Shown: positions 21,652-38,732 of the stretch, piece by piece | How positions within the stretch are numbered: the first letter of the stretch is position 1 | Layout of the letters: each line of letters starts with the position of its first letter | From: Lineus longissimus | Lineage: Eukaryota > Nemertea > Pilidiophora > Heteronemertea > Lineidae | NCBI RefSeq assembly: GCF_910592395.1 | Contig: NC_088326.1 | Span: 12,839,001-12,903,000, forward strand | DNA length: 64,000 bases | Reading direction: 5' to 3' | Program-made: the position numbers and the translations under genes | Notes under the pieces: generated by a model | What the model was told of the DNA's origin: nothing | Databases searched by the model: none | What the model saw: only the letters and a program-made list of their open reading frames with translations

Positions 21652-24600
21652 TCACATCAACCGACACGTTTTTCGATTTTCTTGAGTCCAATGCGTGACG
21701 TTCTGCGCGCTTGGTGGAAGTGGAGGAAGCACCTCAGCAGGTGGTTCTTGGTACGGGCCATCAAGATACACCCTAGAAAAAGGAAAAATCAATCAAGTGT
21801 CTTCAACTCCTCACCTACTTCTGCGAGAAATTCTCCAAAACTCCTTTGAATCAACACCGAGGTCTGCAGAAGTTCGAACTGACGTCCCAAATTTTGCATC
21901 CAGTTACGCATCGGAATGAATAAGTATCCCTTAGTTAGACCTAGGTCACCTTTACTTGGCTGCTTGAATGCCAAGCGTAACCAGATGCAAAATTAGGAGA
22001 TTTTGTTTCAACGTCTGTTGATTCTAATACCTGAAAGGATTATTTCTTATAACCTTACCTGATAACGAATTGATAGCTAGTCATGTTGTCACCTCCTCCA
22101 ATCATCATTGAGCACTCCGCTCCATTTCCTCCACCATGCTGGGCCATATGCTCGTAAACGGTCATGAAGACTGGTACTGTCTCCACAGAAATAACCCGAC
22201 GCCCTGGAATTTAGTTGCAAAATATTACTGTAAACACAGCTCTGACCTGTTCACAATTCCTAAAATCGCCCACGAATGAATGAGTATAATTTGGCCCCAA
22301 GCTTTACTTCAAACAACCTCCTTCTTTCAACTTTCCTGACAACATTCCTGAAATCGCCCACGAATGAATGAATATAATTTGGCCCCAAGCTTTACTTCAA
22401 ACAACCTCCTTCTTTCAACCTTCCTGACAACACTGGGTTATAAAACTACTTCATTTCATCAAGAAGGATAAAGACTAGTCTTTTTTAATTCTTGATTATA
22501 TATACGTACCAACAACCTGGAGCCAGGCACCTGCTCGCTGCATCGTCTGAGAAAATGTCTCGAAACTCGGCATGCTCAACATTCCCACATTAGACAGCTG
22601 TACAGGGTAGAAAACCTTTACCGCAAGGGCAATAGGTGGTGCGGGTGATGGGGGTGCTCCGTTGAAAGGCTTGGTGTAGCAGACGCGCACATTACGGATA
22701 TAACAAGTTGACATTTTGCCGTATTCGTAAAAACTCATTGCCTGATTATCAACAGTAAGGTTTCCTGAAAAAATGATAAAGAACTTCTGACGACTACAAT
22801 ATCCATCATAGACAGCTGAGTGACCAGCATTTTTGATCATGTCAATTACAGCATGATTAGTCCCAGTATTCACTAGCGTATTAACAAATGCTGTCTATGA
22901 TTTATTGCCCTACACATGTGGGACAGTTTGATTAGCCAACACACGGGTATAAGGTCTATTTACCCCCATCCCCATGGTGTTTTTAGTCTATTATCAAGGG
23001 AGAACAGTAACAAAAAGAAAACTTACCGCTTCCAAATCCTCGCATATTCATTTTGATATCAATGGACTGTATGTTGGTGATTCTTATCGACTGAAAAGAC
23101 AAGTATAACAATAGAACCTCTATTTTAAGGACACCTCGGGACTGACACGTACTATCCTTGATAGAGAGATATCCTCCAGAAATCTCATGAACCAGCACTT
23201 GGTCACACTCTCTATAAACATGCCAAAGGCACTCGGGAAACATAGTTTTGTCCTAATAGCGTACATGTAGATGGCAAAATATTTCGTTTATTACCTGCTG
23301 ATACTGCTGAATCCATTGTGCGGCCTGGTATGTGGCCGCACTGAAACCTTGAAACGATGGCATCTTCATCATGCCTCCGGCAGACAAACATCGAGGGGAG
23401 AAGTCCACCATGCCTTGAAATAAATTTGTTTATTACAAGTGTGACTCCCATTAAAAGGGTCAGCCAAACTAGTCATTCTGTGACTGCCAACACAGCCTGC
23501 CACTTTGTTCAGCAACTCCACGGTACACAGAAAAAAATCACAGGCGCATGAAAATAATCGATTAGCCCCAAATTAACCCCTGATCCACACAATCTGAAAA
23601 TTGATACACAATCACTCTTTAATTTCCAGGTTTTTAGTTGTTAGTTTTGTGGGGACTGATCAGTCACTTATTGATCTGTTGATTTTTATATCATCACGCG
23701 CCTGTGACACATCCAAGACATTGCGGAAGTACTAAAAATCTGTTTTAGCAAAGAGAATATTCTTCGACCAGAAGCGAGAATGAGGCCCTGAATGCCGTCT
23801 TTTCTATTCTGGGGTCAATGGAGAAATTCCGAGTCAAAATTTTACCTACCGACTTCTTCATAAGCAGGTGGACCACAGACATAGAACACTCGTATTACAA
23901 ACAGATAAAACACGCCGTGATCTCCACCATCGGAGAACACAGACTGATCCGGTGCAATTGACATGTTCCCTGACCACTGCGCATCTAATTTCATATCCTG
24001 AGTTTCGATATTGATAATCTTTCCTGAAAATGATGAATGCAGAAATAGGATTACAAAATCTATCCAACTTGTTGTTCAGTCAAATTTGGAACTTAAAGGG
24101 CCTCTATAGGCAGTAGCAAGGTTGGGAAGACAAAGTTACTCGGAATGGAATTGCCAACAGGGGTGTCACCAATCGCATAGTTTACAGAAACTGTTCACAC
24201 TTGCGCTAGAATTTAACATATTCATCCCTCAATCAAACATGACTCTGTCCCCTAAAGGTGCATTTGAGTCTCAATATAAGACCACCAATTTGACCCCCTG
24301 GCTCCTGCCTATAGTCCCCCTTTAATATTACCCTTTGTAATCGCTAACCGCTGATGATAGAACATATCATTCTTTGTCAATCTGAAGTAAACATTACCTG
24401 GTAAGGGGTTCTCTTTGAACATTTTATTCAACCCATCAAGCACTTGTGGAAGCCTTTCAAACTGCGCTTCCCGCAAAAAGCCACCTCCTCGAATCATCCC
24501 AGGGACTGTGTTGATGTAGGATATCTGTAATGGCGGTCCGGGGGTTAGCCGCAGGCCAAACCATAACCTGAATGGTCAAAATATGACAAAGCATGAGGGT

Positions 24601-25355
24601 CCTGTGAGCCTAGAACTGATCCCTAACCAGGGAATGCGATGTTAATCCAGACTGTGGAGGGGTCTTTCAAGTGACGGTTAACCCCCCCCCCCCCCCGTCG
24701 TGCAGAAACCATACTGTCTACCTACCTGAGACCTCTCACAAAGAGTGTTCGAAATTTGCCGCTGACATGGAAGTAGGTTTTTTCTGGATTGATTGTTCCG
24801 CCATATTCGATTCTTTCTTCAGCACTCTCACAGAGGATAACTTCAACATTTGGGTTCTGCTGCAACCACTGATTGGCACGCTGCATACAGGCTCTGAAGA
24901 AACAAATGCAGCTATTGGACACTGGCCGACACATTATTTCAATTCCAAAACCTAAATTCTTTGCAGAGCAGAGGCAAAGTCACTTACATAGGTCGGCATG
25001 TAAGCAGTGAAGTGGGCGTTTAGTTCTTTATGCTACGATTGTAACTGAAATTTACTGAAAGAGAAAACCCTACGTAGAGCTGATGTAGGAAGTCTCTAAA
25101 GCCAAGAGCAACTGGCCCCCCTTTGATTTCTTGAGGAAGCCCTGCTTACCCAAATGGTTCAAATGTTGGTAAAGAAAAAAGCCCACTATCGGTGAGTTTA
25201 TTTGGCCAGAAATCAGCATAGGAGAGTTTCCATGGTGCCTGCTGCGGTTGTCCTGCTGGTTGCTGTGCCTGTGGTTGGCCTGATGGTGCTGCCTTCTCAT
25301 AAGGTGGAGGGGCATCAACATTGAAGCCAGGTCCGGGAGGGGGTTTCTCAGCCAT
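21652..25355 (-). CDS. unrecognised protein: four copies of one module, two PPxY motifs
   Basis: Nine minus-strand exons (25355-25150, 24893-24726, 24567-24398, 24023-23850, 23413-23295, 23090-23027, 22764-22510, 22203-22059, 21772-21652) join in phase into 473 residues from an ATG followed by EKPPPGPGFN. Residues 1-50 are Pro/Gln-rich with PPPY (16-19); a second PPAY lies at 233-236. The rest repeats one module of about 85 residues four times: a start like (L/M)PSFxxF, an amphipathic helix ending in W(L/I)Q (ANQWLQ, AAQWIQ, AGAWLQ; repeat 2 is divergent), a strand like VISVETV, IINIETQ or ITNIQSI, and a closing strand like FVIRVYLDGP, FVIRVFYVCGP or IRNVRVCYTKP. No signal peptide or membrane segment is seen, so it is probably cytosolic. 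PPxY motifs bind WW domains, for example of Nedd4-type ligases. I know no named family; function is unknown. Confidence 0.75.
22256..22431. repeat. tandem duplication of 88 bases in an intron
   Basis: Two adjacent copies, 22256-22343 and 22344-22431, start ATTCCTAAAATCGCCCACG or ATTCCTGAAATCGCCCACG and differ at only a few positions. They lie between the last three exons of the four-repeat gene and look recent. Confidence 0.85.
23109..23190. mobile_element. degenerate copy of the CAGTGGAACC MITE
   Basis: ATAGAACCTCTATTTTAAGG, GACACCTCGGGACTGACA and TCCTTGATAGAGAGATATCC follow the order of the full element at 46506-46688. It sits in an intron of the four-repeat gene and its right end is lost. 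Confidence 0.5.
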
Positions 25356-25379
25356 TACTCGCTTGTTGTTCGCTTGCAA

Positions 25380-26025
25380 GATGTGTTTGATCTGAAACTA
25401 TGAAAAATAACTGATTACCGGTAGAGACCCGGCGACGAATTAGGTTTGACTAGGCCTACAATTCTCTAGTTAGCCATTTGCCTGAAATGCTTTCCCACAT
25501 CTCCTTGTATGCTAGTCCTATGCTACGCAGCTACGGCTTCGCCAACAGGCCAAGTTGACTAGCCGGCAACCCGAGGCCAAGGTGCCTGGTTGCAGCTTCT
25601 CACGAATCAAGTGCAGTAAACCTCCAGCAAGGCCGAGCAGCTCTGGCATTGCAGCAGCTGGTTTGTTTCTTCTCCCTGAAAATAGTGCACTGGTGACTGG
25701 ACCTCATGCTCAGTCAAATGATGATGTGGATTTCATTATCATAGTTCATCATTGTAGGCCCTGCACATTGGCCTACTATTAAGTCAGTCTCTCACAACCA
25801 CTCAGTGAACTCTATTACTGTACGTGTAGGCCTAGGCCTATCACCCAGTAACTGTGATAGGAGTGCAAGTCGGCCACCTCAGACGTCAGAAAACCCAGCC
25901 CAAAAAGAAAGTAAAATCCCAGTGAATATTGACCCAGTTTTGGTTCGTTTCGGTCCGTTCCTGCTTTCTTATGAACCGATTGAGAAGGATGCCAGCACAT
26001 CGCGAATAGGCCTACATGATGAGTA
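25380..26025. other. upstream region of the four-repeat gene
   Basis: The 5' UTR and promoter of the minus-strand gene should lie here. Several TAGGCCTA palindromes occur (near 25448, 25830 and 26009). No other exon is seen. Confidence 0.35.
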
Positions 26026-27349
26026 TCCCCTGACATAGTAAATCAAATATTTCTATTTACAAATTTCCGAATAAACACCTGTCAAAATTGCTGTTTGTTG
26101 GGTTTTGTTGACAAAATCCCCCAGTTTAGACAATACCCTTCATGCCCGTGTTGATAAACAAATTCTTGGTTCCAGGAGGAAGTGTAATGAAAATGTACAT
26201 TGATTGGCATGGTTGTTAAGTTGTTCATGGCCTGGACACAAGGCCTGTTATGTTGCCCCGGTTTAGCCGTTTTAGCCCAGCCGTCGATTCGACCAAAAAA
26301 GGGCCACCTGAGGTCTCGTTAGGGAGTTTTTCCCAAATGTACGCAATGATGACGTACCCCATTAACAGGAAGTAAACATCTATTTTAAAATTCGTTTCCA
26401 ATGTGATTGCATGAGGACACCCCATTTGTGTCGTTTGATATGAAGAAGGCTCAGGCCTTGATAGGGAGCTGGTGAGCGAGAAGACTCGGGTGGTGGTGGT
26501 GGTGGGGGGGGGGTATATAGTTAGGATGCTGCCATCATGACAGTTGACCGAACAAGCTTCAGTATTTAAAACATTTAACCCTTTCACTATTATTTCAAAA
26601 CTAAAGTTCAACTGACGTCACAGATTTGTCGAATTCTGATTGGCCGAAAGTACACAATGCTTTGCTGAAAGGGTCAGGGAAAAAATTCACCTCCCGGTTA
26701 GTTCAACGCAATGAACTGACCGGGAGGCGAATTTGTTTTGAAATAATAGTGAAAGGGTTAAATGTTTTAAATACTGAAGCTTGTTCGGTCAACTGTCATG
26801 ATGGCAGCATCCTAACTATATCCCCCCCCCCCCACCATCACCACCACCACCACCGACCACCACCACTCGAGTATTCTCGCTCACCAGCCCTATTACTAAC
26901 GAAGAGCTCCCTATCAAGGCCTGAGCCTTCCTCATATTAAACGACACAAATGGGTTGTTCTCATGCAATCACATTGGGAACGAATTTTAAAATAGATGTT
27001 ACTTCCTGTTAATGGGGTACGTCATCATTGCGTACATTTGGGAAAAACTCCCTAACGAGACCTCAGGTGGCCCTTTTTTGGTCGAATAGACGGCTGGGCT
27101 AAAACGGCTAAACCGGGGCAACATAACAGGCCTTGTGTCCAGGCCATGAAGAACTTAACAACCATGCCAATCAATGTACATTTTCATTACACTTCCTCCT
27201 GGAACCAAGAATTTTTTTATCAACACGGGCATGAAGGGTATTGTCTAAACTGGGGGATTTTGTCAACAAAACCCAACAAACAGCAATTTTGACAGGTGTT
27301 TATTTCGGAAATTTGTAAATAGAAATATTTGATTTATTATGTCAGGGGA
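26026..27349. mobile_element. large foldback element (two ~590-base inverted arms)
   Basis: The arms 26026-26601 and 26735-27349 are inverted copies of each other along their whole length. Examples are AATCAAATATTTCTATTTAC near the left end against its complement at the right end, and CATCATGACAGTTGACCG against CGGTCAACTGTCATGATG. A poly-G run at about 26508 in the left arm is mirrored by poly-C at about 26823 in the right arm. The 130-base spacer contains a smaller hairpin (TTCACCTCCCGGTTAGTTCA against TGAACTGACCGGGAGGCGAA, 26689-26732) and TGACGTCA. No coding frame is present. It is either a foldback transposon or an inverted duplication. Confidence 0.75.
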
Positions 27350-27600
27350 GCCAAACAACGAGGTCTGTAATGTCTTTGGTCTGTAGAATAGACCCTGCCC
27401 GATTCGCGTGCAAAAATGTCCCTAATAATTCAATTTAATTTATACAAATATCAAATAAATGAAGTCAAGATATTTTTGGAGTGAAAACATTATTTAAGAA
27501 ATTTTAAAAGCAAAAATTGTTCATGAGTAATTTGTTTTAAGTTAGATAATCATTTTATTCAGCCCGTGGTTGCTCTATTGCAATTTTGTAACTTTTCGTG

Positions 27601-32530
<4,930 letters not shown>

Positions 32531-33250
32531 AGACAGTCAGTGTTTATGGCAAGATTGCCAGACTTGTAAATAGGCTTCAGTGTACAGGAGTTAAAGGTTT
32601 AAGAAGTGAAACACTTTCTAGCAATCAAAATCGATTTTAGATTTTCGTGAGGATTCGTATTTTGTGTTGTAGGATAATATCGAACAACATGGCTCTGTTC
32701 GAGCAGATTTGTTTACCATATGCGAGAAAAAAGGACTGTTGCAAATGAAGGGTTTCATAGCGGAAAGCAAGATGTATCACATTTTGAGATGAAAGGCTTA
32801 GTTACTTGGTGTAGTTTGTAAGATAATGATGTGAAAATCCACATAAGAGGCGGAGATCTGTTTGTGATTTGATTGGGAATTGGTAAAGGAATGTAACGGA
32901 TACATTAATTTGACAGCAGGAATTTTGGAAAACTCACAGAAATATTTGAAACGGGAAACAGAAAGATGATGAATATTGGAATTTTGCTTCTGTGGAATAT
33001 GCAGTCATCTTGAACATTGAGTACCGTAAATAGATTTTTGTTCTGAAAGTGAATCAACAAAAGCAATGTCCAGATGTATTAAATAACTCACCCCTATTGT
33101 GTCGACTGAGTGGCCAATGTGAGTGTTTCTGTTCAATGAATATTATTTAAAATGTAGCACTGTGTTCGTCTTATTCATTGGAGGTCATTATTGCTTGACC
33201 CTTAAATATTGAGGGGTGAATGTTGGCTTATCATGCCCTGCAAACAAAAC
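32531..33250. other. 3' flank of NDUFV1
   Basis: Probably 3' UTR then intergenic DNA. No canonical AATAAA hexamer was found in the first 600 bases, so the 3' end is uncertain. No gene is seen. Confidence 0.35.
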
Positions 33251-33257
33251 CCTCTAG

Positions 33258-33475
33258 ACATGAGGGCAGCTCCATAGCCTAGTAGTTAGCTCTGCTGGCT
33301 ACCACGCAATAGGGCCCGGGTTCAGAGAGAAGCCAGGATTCCTGGATGAACCGGCGTGGTTTTCAAGGAACTAAAATTTCTGGCTCTTCACGACAAATAC
33401 AAGGCTTGGCCTTGGGTCACTTCACTTGTGCTAGCAGGGTGAAGGACCCTAACCACAACAACATAGTGTGCCTTT
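33258..33475 (+). mobile_element. tRNA-derived SINE
   Basis: A box A-like TAGCCTAGTAGTTAGC (33275-33290) and a decayed box B (GGTTCAGAGAG, 33319-33329) have tRNA spacing. Downstream comes GGCCTTGGGTCACTTCACTTG, related to the CTTGGGCAAGACACTT tail found at 35701-36250. The order head, body, tail fits an old SINE insertion. Confidence 0.5.
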
Positions 33476-33707
33476 TGAAGGTCATAACACGCATGGTCCA
33501 TAATTGCACAACGGGCATGTGAACATTGCCAATCAAAGCGTAAAAACCTCGAGAGGTTCTGACAATAGGCCAACCACGAAGCCTGTTACAAATCCAGGAA
33601 CTGCCGACGCACGACAACGTTCCAGGAAGAGCACCTGCCACCCTGTAAATAATGGACTCGGCCATGCTCTGTTCCAAATTTATCGCAAATACCCTGCTAA
33701 TGGGAAG

Positions 33708-33960
33708 GTGTAAACTGTTGATAAAATTGCTGACGAAAATGTTGATGGGGGTCCTCTAACTTTGGTGGATTGAGATTTGTTTGTTTTATAATGTTTTTCA
33801 ATCAAATTGCGGTATATTATACCTTAGAGTCATCTACTGAGGTGGTAAAAAGGAAAATAGAAAATATTTTATATGAATGGGTGATTTTGATCAAAGAGTG
33901 GAAGCCATTTTTTTTAGATTTTCGAGTTGCGCGGATCAGCTTTTAGATTCTGTTGATGGA
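33708..33960 (+). repeat. 253-base dispersed repeat, copy 1 (direct)
   Basis: Begins GTGTAAACTGTTGATAAAAT and ends TTAGATTCTGTTGATGGA. About 90 percent alike by eye to 34668-34920 and to the reverse complement of 35051-35304. Confidence 0.85.
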
Positions 33961-34379
33961 CTGTTGATCTTCAATTCATTGTCCTCTTTTAAGGCAACAA
34001 AATAACAAAAGTGCAGATGCAAAGACAGGATACCAAAGACGGAATACAAATGTACAGGACACAACTTTTTATTCATAAAACATAGACTCTTGACGACAAC
34101 AAACCAACCCATGAATATAGCTTCACACAATGTAAATATTTGTGTTTCCGAAGTCAGTGTAACAAATCAACAAAGCCAACTCAGAATGATATACAGCATG
34201 GAAAAAGAATAACTAGAAAATAGTTTATAACATTTTATTCATCACTATCTTACAGTCAAAATGCTATATCCTTTTGATCTGCCACTGCCCGCATACAGCA
34301 TACAATTTTTGAATTTTGAATTTGAATACAGCACAGGACCCCACCGTACCGACAGGATACAGCATGTACAAAAGCATGT

Positions 34380-34457
34380 ACAGCAGGTATATGGTAAACT
34401 CCGGACCTGTAGGTCTGTGGTGTCGCGCCACAGACACCGTATGGTGTCGCCCCCTAT
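34380..34457 (+). repeat. dispersed repeat, copy B (first copy at 12971-13039)
   Basis: Same sequence as copy A with a short insertion (GTCGCGCCACA) before the GACACCGTATGGTGTC palindrome. Confidence 0.6.
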
Positions 34458-34667
34458 TCTCAGATAGGATTTAGCATACGTTTTGTTATTGCTGTGGGGT
34501 TTTTGTAAAAAAAACTTGCTTAATGTTCAATATACAGTGTATTGCGATAAAACATGCAGAATATGTTTGAAAGGACCTATTTAATAGATTTATATCAAGA
34601 AAAAATTATTTAAGTAACTTTGTAACCTGGTGGGCGATGTTTAGGATAGCGAGCAATTTAGGGGAAC

Positions 34668-35304
34668 GTGTAAACTGTTGACGAAATTGCTGATGAAAAT
34701 GTTGATGGGTCCTTTAACTTTGGTGGATTGACATTTGTTTGTTTTTTAATGTTTTTCAATCGAATTGCGCTGTGTTATACCTTAGAGTCATCTAGTTAGG
34801 TGGTAAAAAGGAAAATAGAAAATATTAAATAGGAATGGGTGATTTTGATCAAAGAGTGGAGGCCAATTTTTTTAGATTTTCGAGATGTGCCGATTGGCTT
34901 TTAAATTCTGTTGATGGGTCCTGTACTTACAGAAAACTCGATGATACTTTCATTATCATTCAAAAAGAGGTACTTTATGAAAGAATATGACTAGATCTTG
35001 TCAGAAATATCAAATTTGGAACAAATACGCTGATAATCTATAAGAACTAGGACCCATCAACAGAATCTGAAAGCTGATCGGCGCATCTCGAAAATCTCAA
35101 AAAAATGGCCTCCACTCTTTGATCAATATCACCCATTCATATAAGTTATTTGCTATTTTACTTTCTACCACTTCACTAGATGACTTTAAGGTATAATATA
35201 GCGCAATTTGATTGAAAAACATTAAAAAACAAACAAATGTCAATCCACCAAAGTTAAAGAACCCCCATCAACATTTTCATCAGCAATTTCATCAACAGTT
35301 TACA
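34668..35304. mobile_element. foldback element: copies 2 and 3 of the 253-base repeat in inverted order
   Basis: Arm 34668-34920 and arm 35051-35304 are inverted copies separated by 130 bases. The outer ends are GTGTAAACTGTTGACGAAAT and ATTTCATCAACAGTTTACAC. No coding frame is present. Copy 1 at 33708-33960 is a solo arm, so the unit seems to spread as a half or full foldback. Confidence 0.75.
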
Positions 35305-35700
35305 CCTTCCCCCTGCTAATACATACAGTTAGTTATCATTCAATAGAAGACTGTGAAAGAAAGCAGTCACTCTATACAAAATATCGGAATATACATGTAA
35401 ATAAAACTATAATTATCTCGTATTTTTAACCACTTATTCTTTAAGGAGTACATGTAGTTTTAGTTCTGAGGGAATTCTGTTCATTTTTAGTGTTTTAGGA
35501 AGTTGTTATTAACTGTTGTGTCTGTTGTGATCTCTGTGAACTAAGACTGTTTTAAGAGACAACGGAGATTACACTGCGTTCGTGTCGAGGTCGGTTTAGC
35601 TGGTAAGCACACCTTTTGTTATATTCCCATGTCGATTGTTTATATCTCACATGCTCCATTTGTTATAAATCATGCTTTGTTCCCTAATTAGATTCAGGAA

Positions 35701-36250
35701 CCTTGGGCAATGCACTTCACTTGGACTTTGGGCAAGGCACTTTTCTTTACTTGCTGTGTGCATCCACTTTTAAATTTACAGATTTGGACCTTTGGCAAGA
35801 CACTTAGTCACGTTTTAATACTTGTCATTTACAGATTTGGGGAAAGTTTAGCCAGATTTGGATGCAAGGCAGGGTTCCTTTTTTCAGCAATGTGTTACCG
35901 TTGCTGTTTAGATGCATTCTTAAAACTTTGGACCTTGGGCAAAACACTTCACTTGACCACATTTTACAGCTTTACACCTTGGGCAGGACACTTCTCTTTA
36001 CCAAAGAATATAAAGAACTTGCTTACCTGGGGTGCACTTATTGTATCTGCATGCACCTGTACTTGTTCTTTTGTTTCCTTTTACAGAAAGTAGCAGGCAG
36101 GGTTAGGGATATTGAGGAACATTTTGCAACAAAGCACAAGTCAAAGCAAGCACTTTGCCCCAAGTTCCAAATCCAAGTTGGAAAACAATAGGTCTAATCC
36201 AAACAAAGAGAGATCTAAATGAATATGTACCTTGGGCAAGACACTTTGCT
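35701..36250 (+). repeat. six copies of the SINE-tail motif CTTGGGCAAGACACTT
   Basis: Variants begin at about 35702, 35731, 35790, 35935, 35970 and 36230 (for example CCTTGGGCAAAACACTTCAC and CCTTGGGCAGGACACTTCTC). The motif is a widespread SINE 3' tail in animals and is related to the tail at 33425. The open frames here are by-products of these repeats. Confidence 0.65.
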
Positions 36251-36467
36251 ATGTACTTGTTTCTTTTACAGTTTTGTTTGCTGCTGATGTAGTCATGACA
36301 TTCTGCTTTGTGTGAAAAAACCGCCAGAGATAACCCAGTTTCTGAGAGACAACTAGGTCATGAAATAAAGAAATTACATTGTTGCTCTCTTCAAAGTGTT
36401 GCATTTTGCCAGTATGCATAGGTATACCATTCAAGTTTCATATTCCATTCATAAGTATACGCATGCC

Positions 36468-36746
36468 ATGTCTGGAGTATCAGGCATGATATTTTCAGTT
36501 CTCTGCTGTTGCCTTGACTTATCAATATCCTCTCATCTTGTCAGATCTCCATGGACATTAAGGGATGTAACCATGGTATCTGCATCCTTTGGCTTAGTTA
36601 TCAATAGCGTAGTCTCATACTTGAGGTTGGAGGACATTTTTAAGCCTGCGGCACAGAGTTATAGACAGGACTCTCTGAAACACCTTGGTTACAATGAACC
36701 AGAAGGTGTAAAAACTGCACACCCGGCCCACAGTGCCTCATTATGA
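36468..36746 (+). CDS. small possible membrane protein or terminal exon
   Basis: From an ATG at 36468 the frame encodes 92 residues with two hydrophobic stretches (MIFSVLCCCLDLS and VSASFGLVINSVVSYL), followed by a polar tail (FKPAAQSYRQDSLKHLGYNE). A possible acceptor TATTTTCAG at about 36499 would make the part after it a terminal exon instead. No family is recognised. Codon use looks plausible but the call rests on appearance only. Confidence 0.25.
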   Translation: MSGVSGMIFSVLCCCLDLSISSHLVRSPWTLRDVTMVSASFGLVINSVVSYLRLEDIFKPAAQSYRQDSLKHLGYNEPEGVKTAHPAHSASL

Positions 36747-37790
36747 TGACAGCGGTTATGATTACATCACCATCACCACTCTCAGGTCAGGTTGGTGCAA
36801 AAATATGGAAGCAGTGAAAAGCAGTCAATATCAAATTTGGTTCTGAGTTTGCGGTGTTTTAGAATAGGATTATTACCTCATTGTATTGATTTCGGTATTG
36901 GTTGTCTGGACAAACACCACTCACGTTGAGCAGTCATTTCCTATCCTGTCGTCTGTTCATGAGCCTGAGAGCCGCGAAGAGTTTTATGACCATGTTTTTC
37001 AAGATTGCCCAAATTAGCTTGGTGATCCAGGAACCAGCCATCGATTGTAATCTGACACAATCATGGTTATTTCCCAGATTGATGAGCCAATCAGAATAAA
37101 TAACTGGATTGGCAATCACTGCTGGGTATTATCACTATCAGACAAGTCAGTTGTTTGAGAGCGCAAGCGTGCGAGGCAAATAAGACATATATAGGTGTTA
37201 AATGTTGGTTTGGCAAATATGCTCGGGGAGAGCAAAACACTTTGAATAAAAATATGCAAATATTAAACTACATGCCCTGTAGACTCGCACACGTCTGAAG
37301 TGGATGCTTGTCGATTGCTTGGTGGAACGAAGAGGTCTCAATTGCTCTTGTGGTCCTTATTCAACCAGAGTAATGCGAGGCGCGATGTTTTAGTTGTCCG
37401 GCCTTTCCCCTTGGCCTGAATACCATGACGGAGAGATTGTTACATTAGGTGGGTGTGAATTAACCCTGGTTTATCGAGATATGGTCTTGATTTCTCCTCG
37501 GGATCTCACCCAGGCCCTATATATATCAAGCTCAATTTCCGGATAAAGCTCAGTGAGTAAAGTCGATCCTGTTATCAACAAAATACTGTTGATACTACCA
37601 GTACTACTATCTGGAGTGTGTCATACCTAAATTATTTTGACAATGGCCTAAATCTAAATCAATTCATTTCCCACATCTTCTGAACAACCTTTACAAAAAC
37701 TGCAAGACCTAGTTTTTAGAACTGGGTAGAAAAACATAAATCATTCTTAATAGGACACATGTTTATTTTCTATGCAGAAATTTCCAATTA

Positions 37791-38102
37791 CAGTGGAATC
37801 TCCCTAAGCAGACACCTCTCTATTAAGGACACCCTCTCTATTAAGGACACCCTCTCTATTAAGGACACCCTCTCTATTAAGGACACCCTCTCTATTAAGG
37901 ACACCCTCTCTATTAAGGACACCCTCTCTATTAAGGACACCCTCTCTATTAAGGACACCCTCTCTATTAAGGACACCCTCTCTATTAAGGACACCAGTTT
38001 TGGGCCCAAATTGGTTGTTTCCATTCAATTTGACCTCTCTTATCAGGACAAACAGCATATGACGGTCCCAAGGGGTGTCCTTATTAGGGGGGTTCTAGAG
38101 TG
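37791..38102. mobile_element. CAGTGGAACC MITE with internal 18-base minisatellite
   Basis: Starts TA|CAGTGGAATCTCCCTAAGC, then ten copies of CTCTCTATTAAGGACACC (about 37813-37993), then the normal second half of the element (GTTGTTTCCATTCAATTTG, CTCTCTTATCAGGACA) and a decayed right end near GGTTCTAGAGTG. The array is in a multiple of three and gives spurious repeat peptides on both strands. Confidence 0.85.
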
Positions 38103-38256
38103 TTTTTATTCTCACCTACTTCATTGAACTGCATCAACAATCTGTTATCACCCTCTTGAAAGTGAAGAGGTTTGACCTCATGACCAACAGGTTCTGGTAT
38201 TGACTTTTTCCAAGTTCTACACCTTTCGGTCAATAAACTGAAGTGTGCAAATACAG

Positions 38257-38492
38257 GAGCTGGAAAATATGAAGTGAAATCGATTCAAGGAGTTGAACCT
38301 AATGTCGATTTATCAATTCGAAAGATTGGGAAAGTCAATATTGTCAAAGCACATAAAACATCTCGCAAACAAGCGATTATTGTAGCTGCGACAAATGACA
38401 ATTGCTTATCACTTATGCCACCGCATCTTCATTCTTGGATCAAAATCTTAACCTCTCTTTGGAAGGACCATGCAAGCCAACAACAGTCTTAG
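38257..38492 (+). CDS. doubtful exon-like open stretch
   Basis: After a possible acceptor AAATACAG the frame is open for 78 codons to a TAG (GAGKYEVKSIQGVEPNVDLS at the start). It is lysine- and isoleucine-rich and not recognised. It may be chance in AT-rich DNA. Confidence 0.15.
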
Positions 38493-38732
38493 CATTCCGT
38501 ATTTCATCCCATCAGGCATTGGGAAGTTGCAGACAATAATGGTCCAAAATACGTGACGCTTGCTCTAAGAGCGGAGGCTGGACAGCTTGCGCTATTTTCG
38601 AGACGCTTAATCATCTGCCACAATGGCGTCAATCGAAATCTGGAGTCCGAAGCACGAATCTGACACAATCATCATTGTGATCTGTTTAGCTGGGACGGAA
38701 ATAATCGTGATCTTTCCCGATGAGCTATTCAG

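Noticed and set aside
26225-26940. Two frames on opposite strands sharing one peptide
   Set aside because: They are the two arms of the foldback element, not genes.
35710-36191. Open frames suggesting a membrane protein
   Set aside because: They are built from repeated SINE-tail motifs and have no acceptable exon borders.
37759-38127. Open frames encoding repeated LSIKDT and REGVLN peptides
   Set aside because: They come from an 18-base minisatellite inside a MITE; the frame stays open only because the unit length is a multiple of three.
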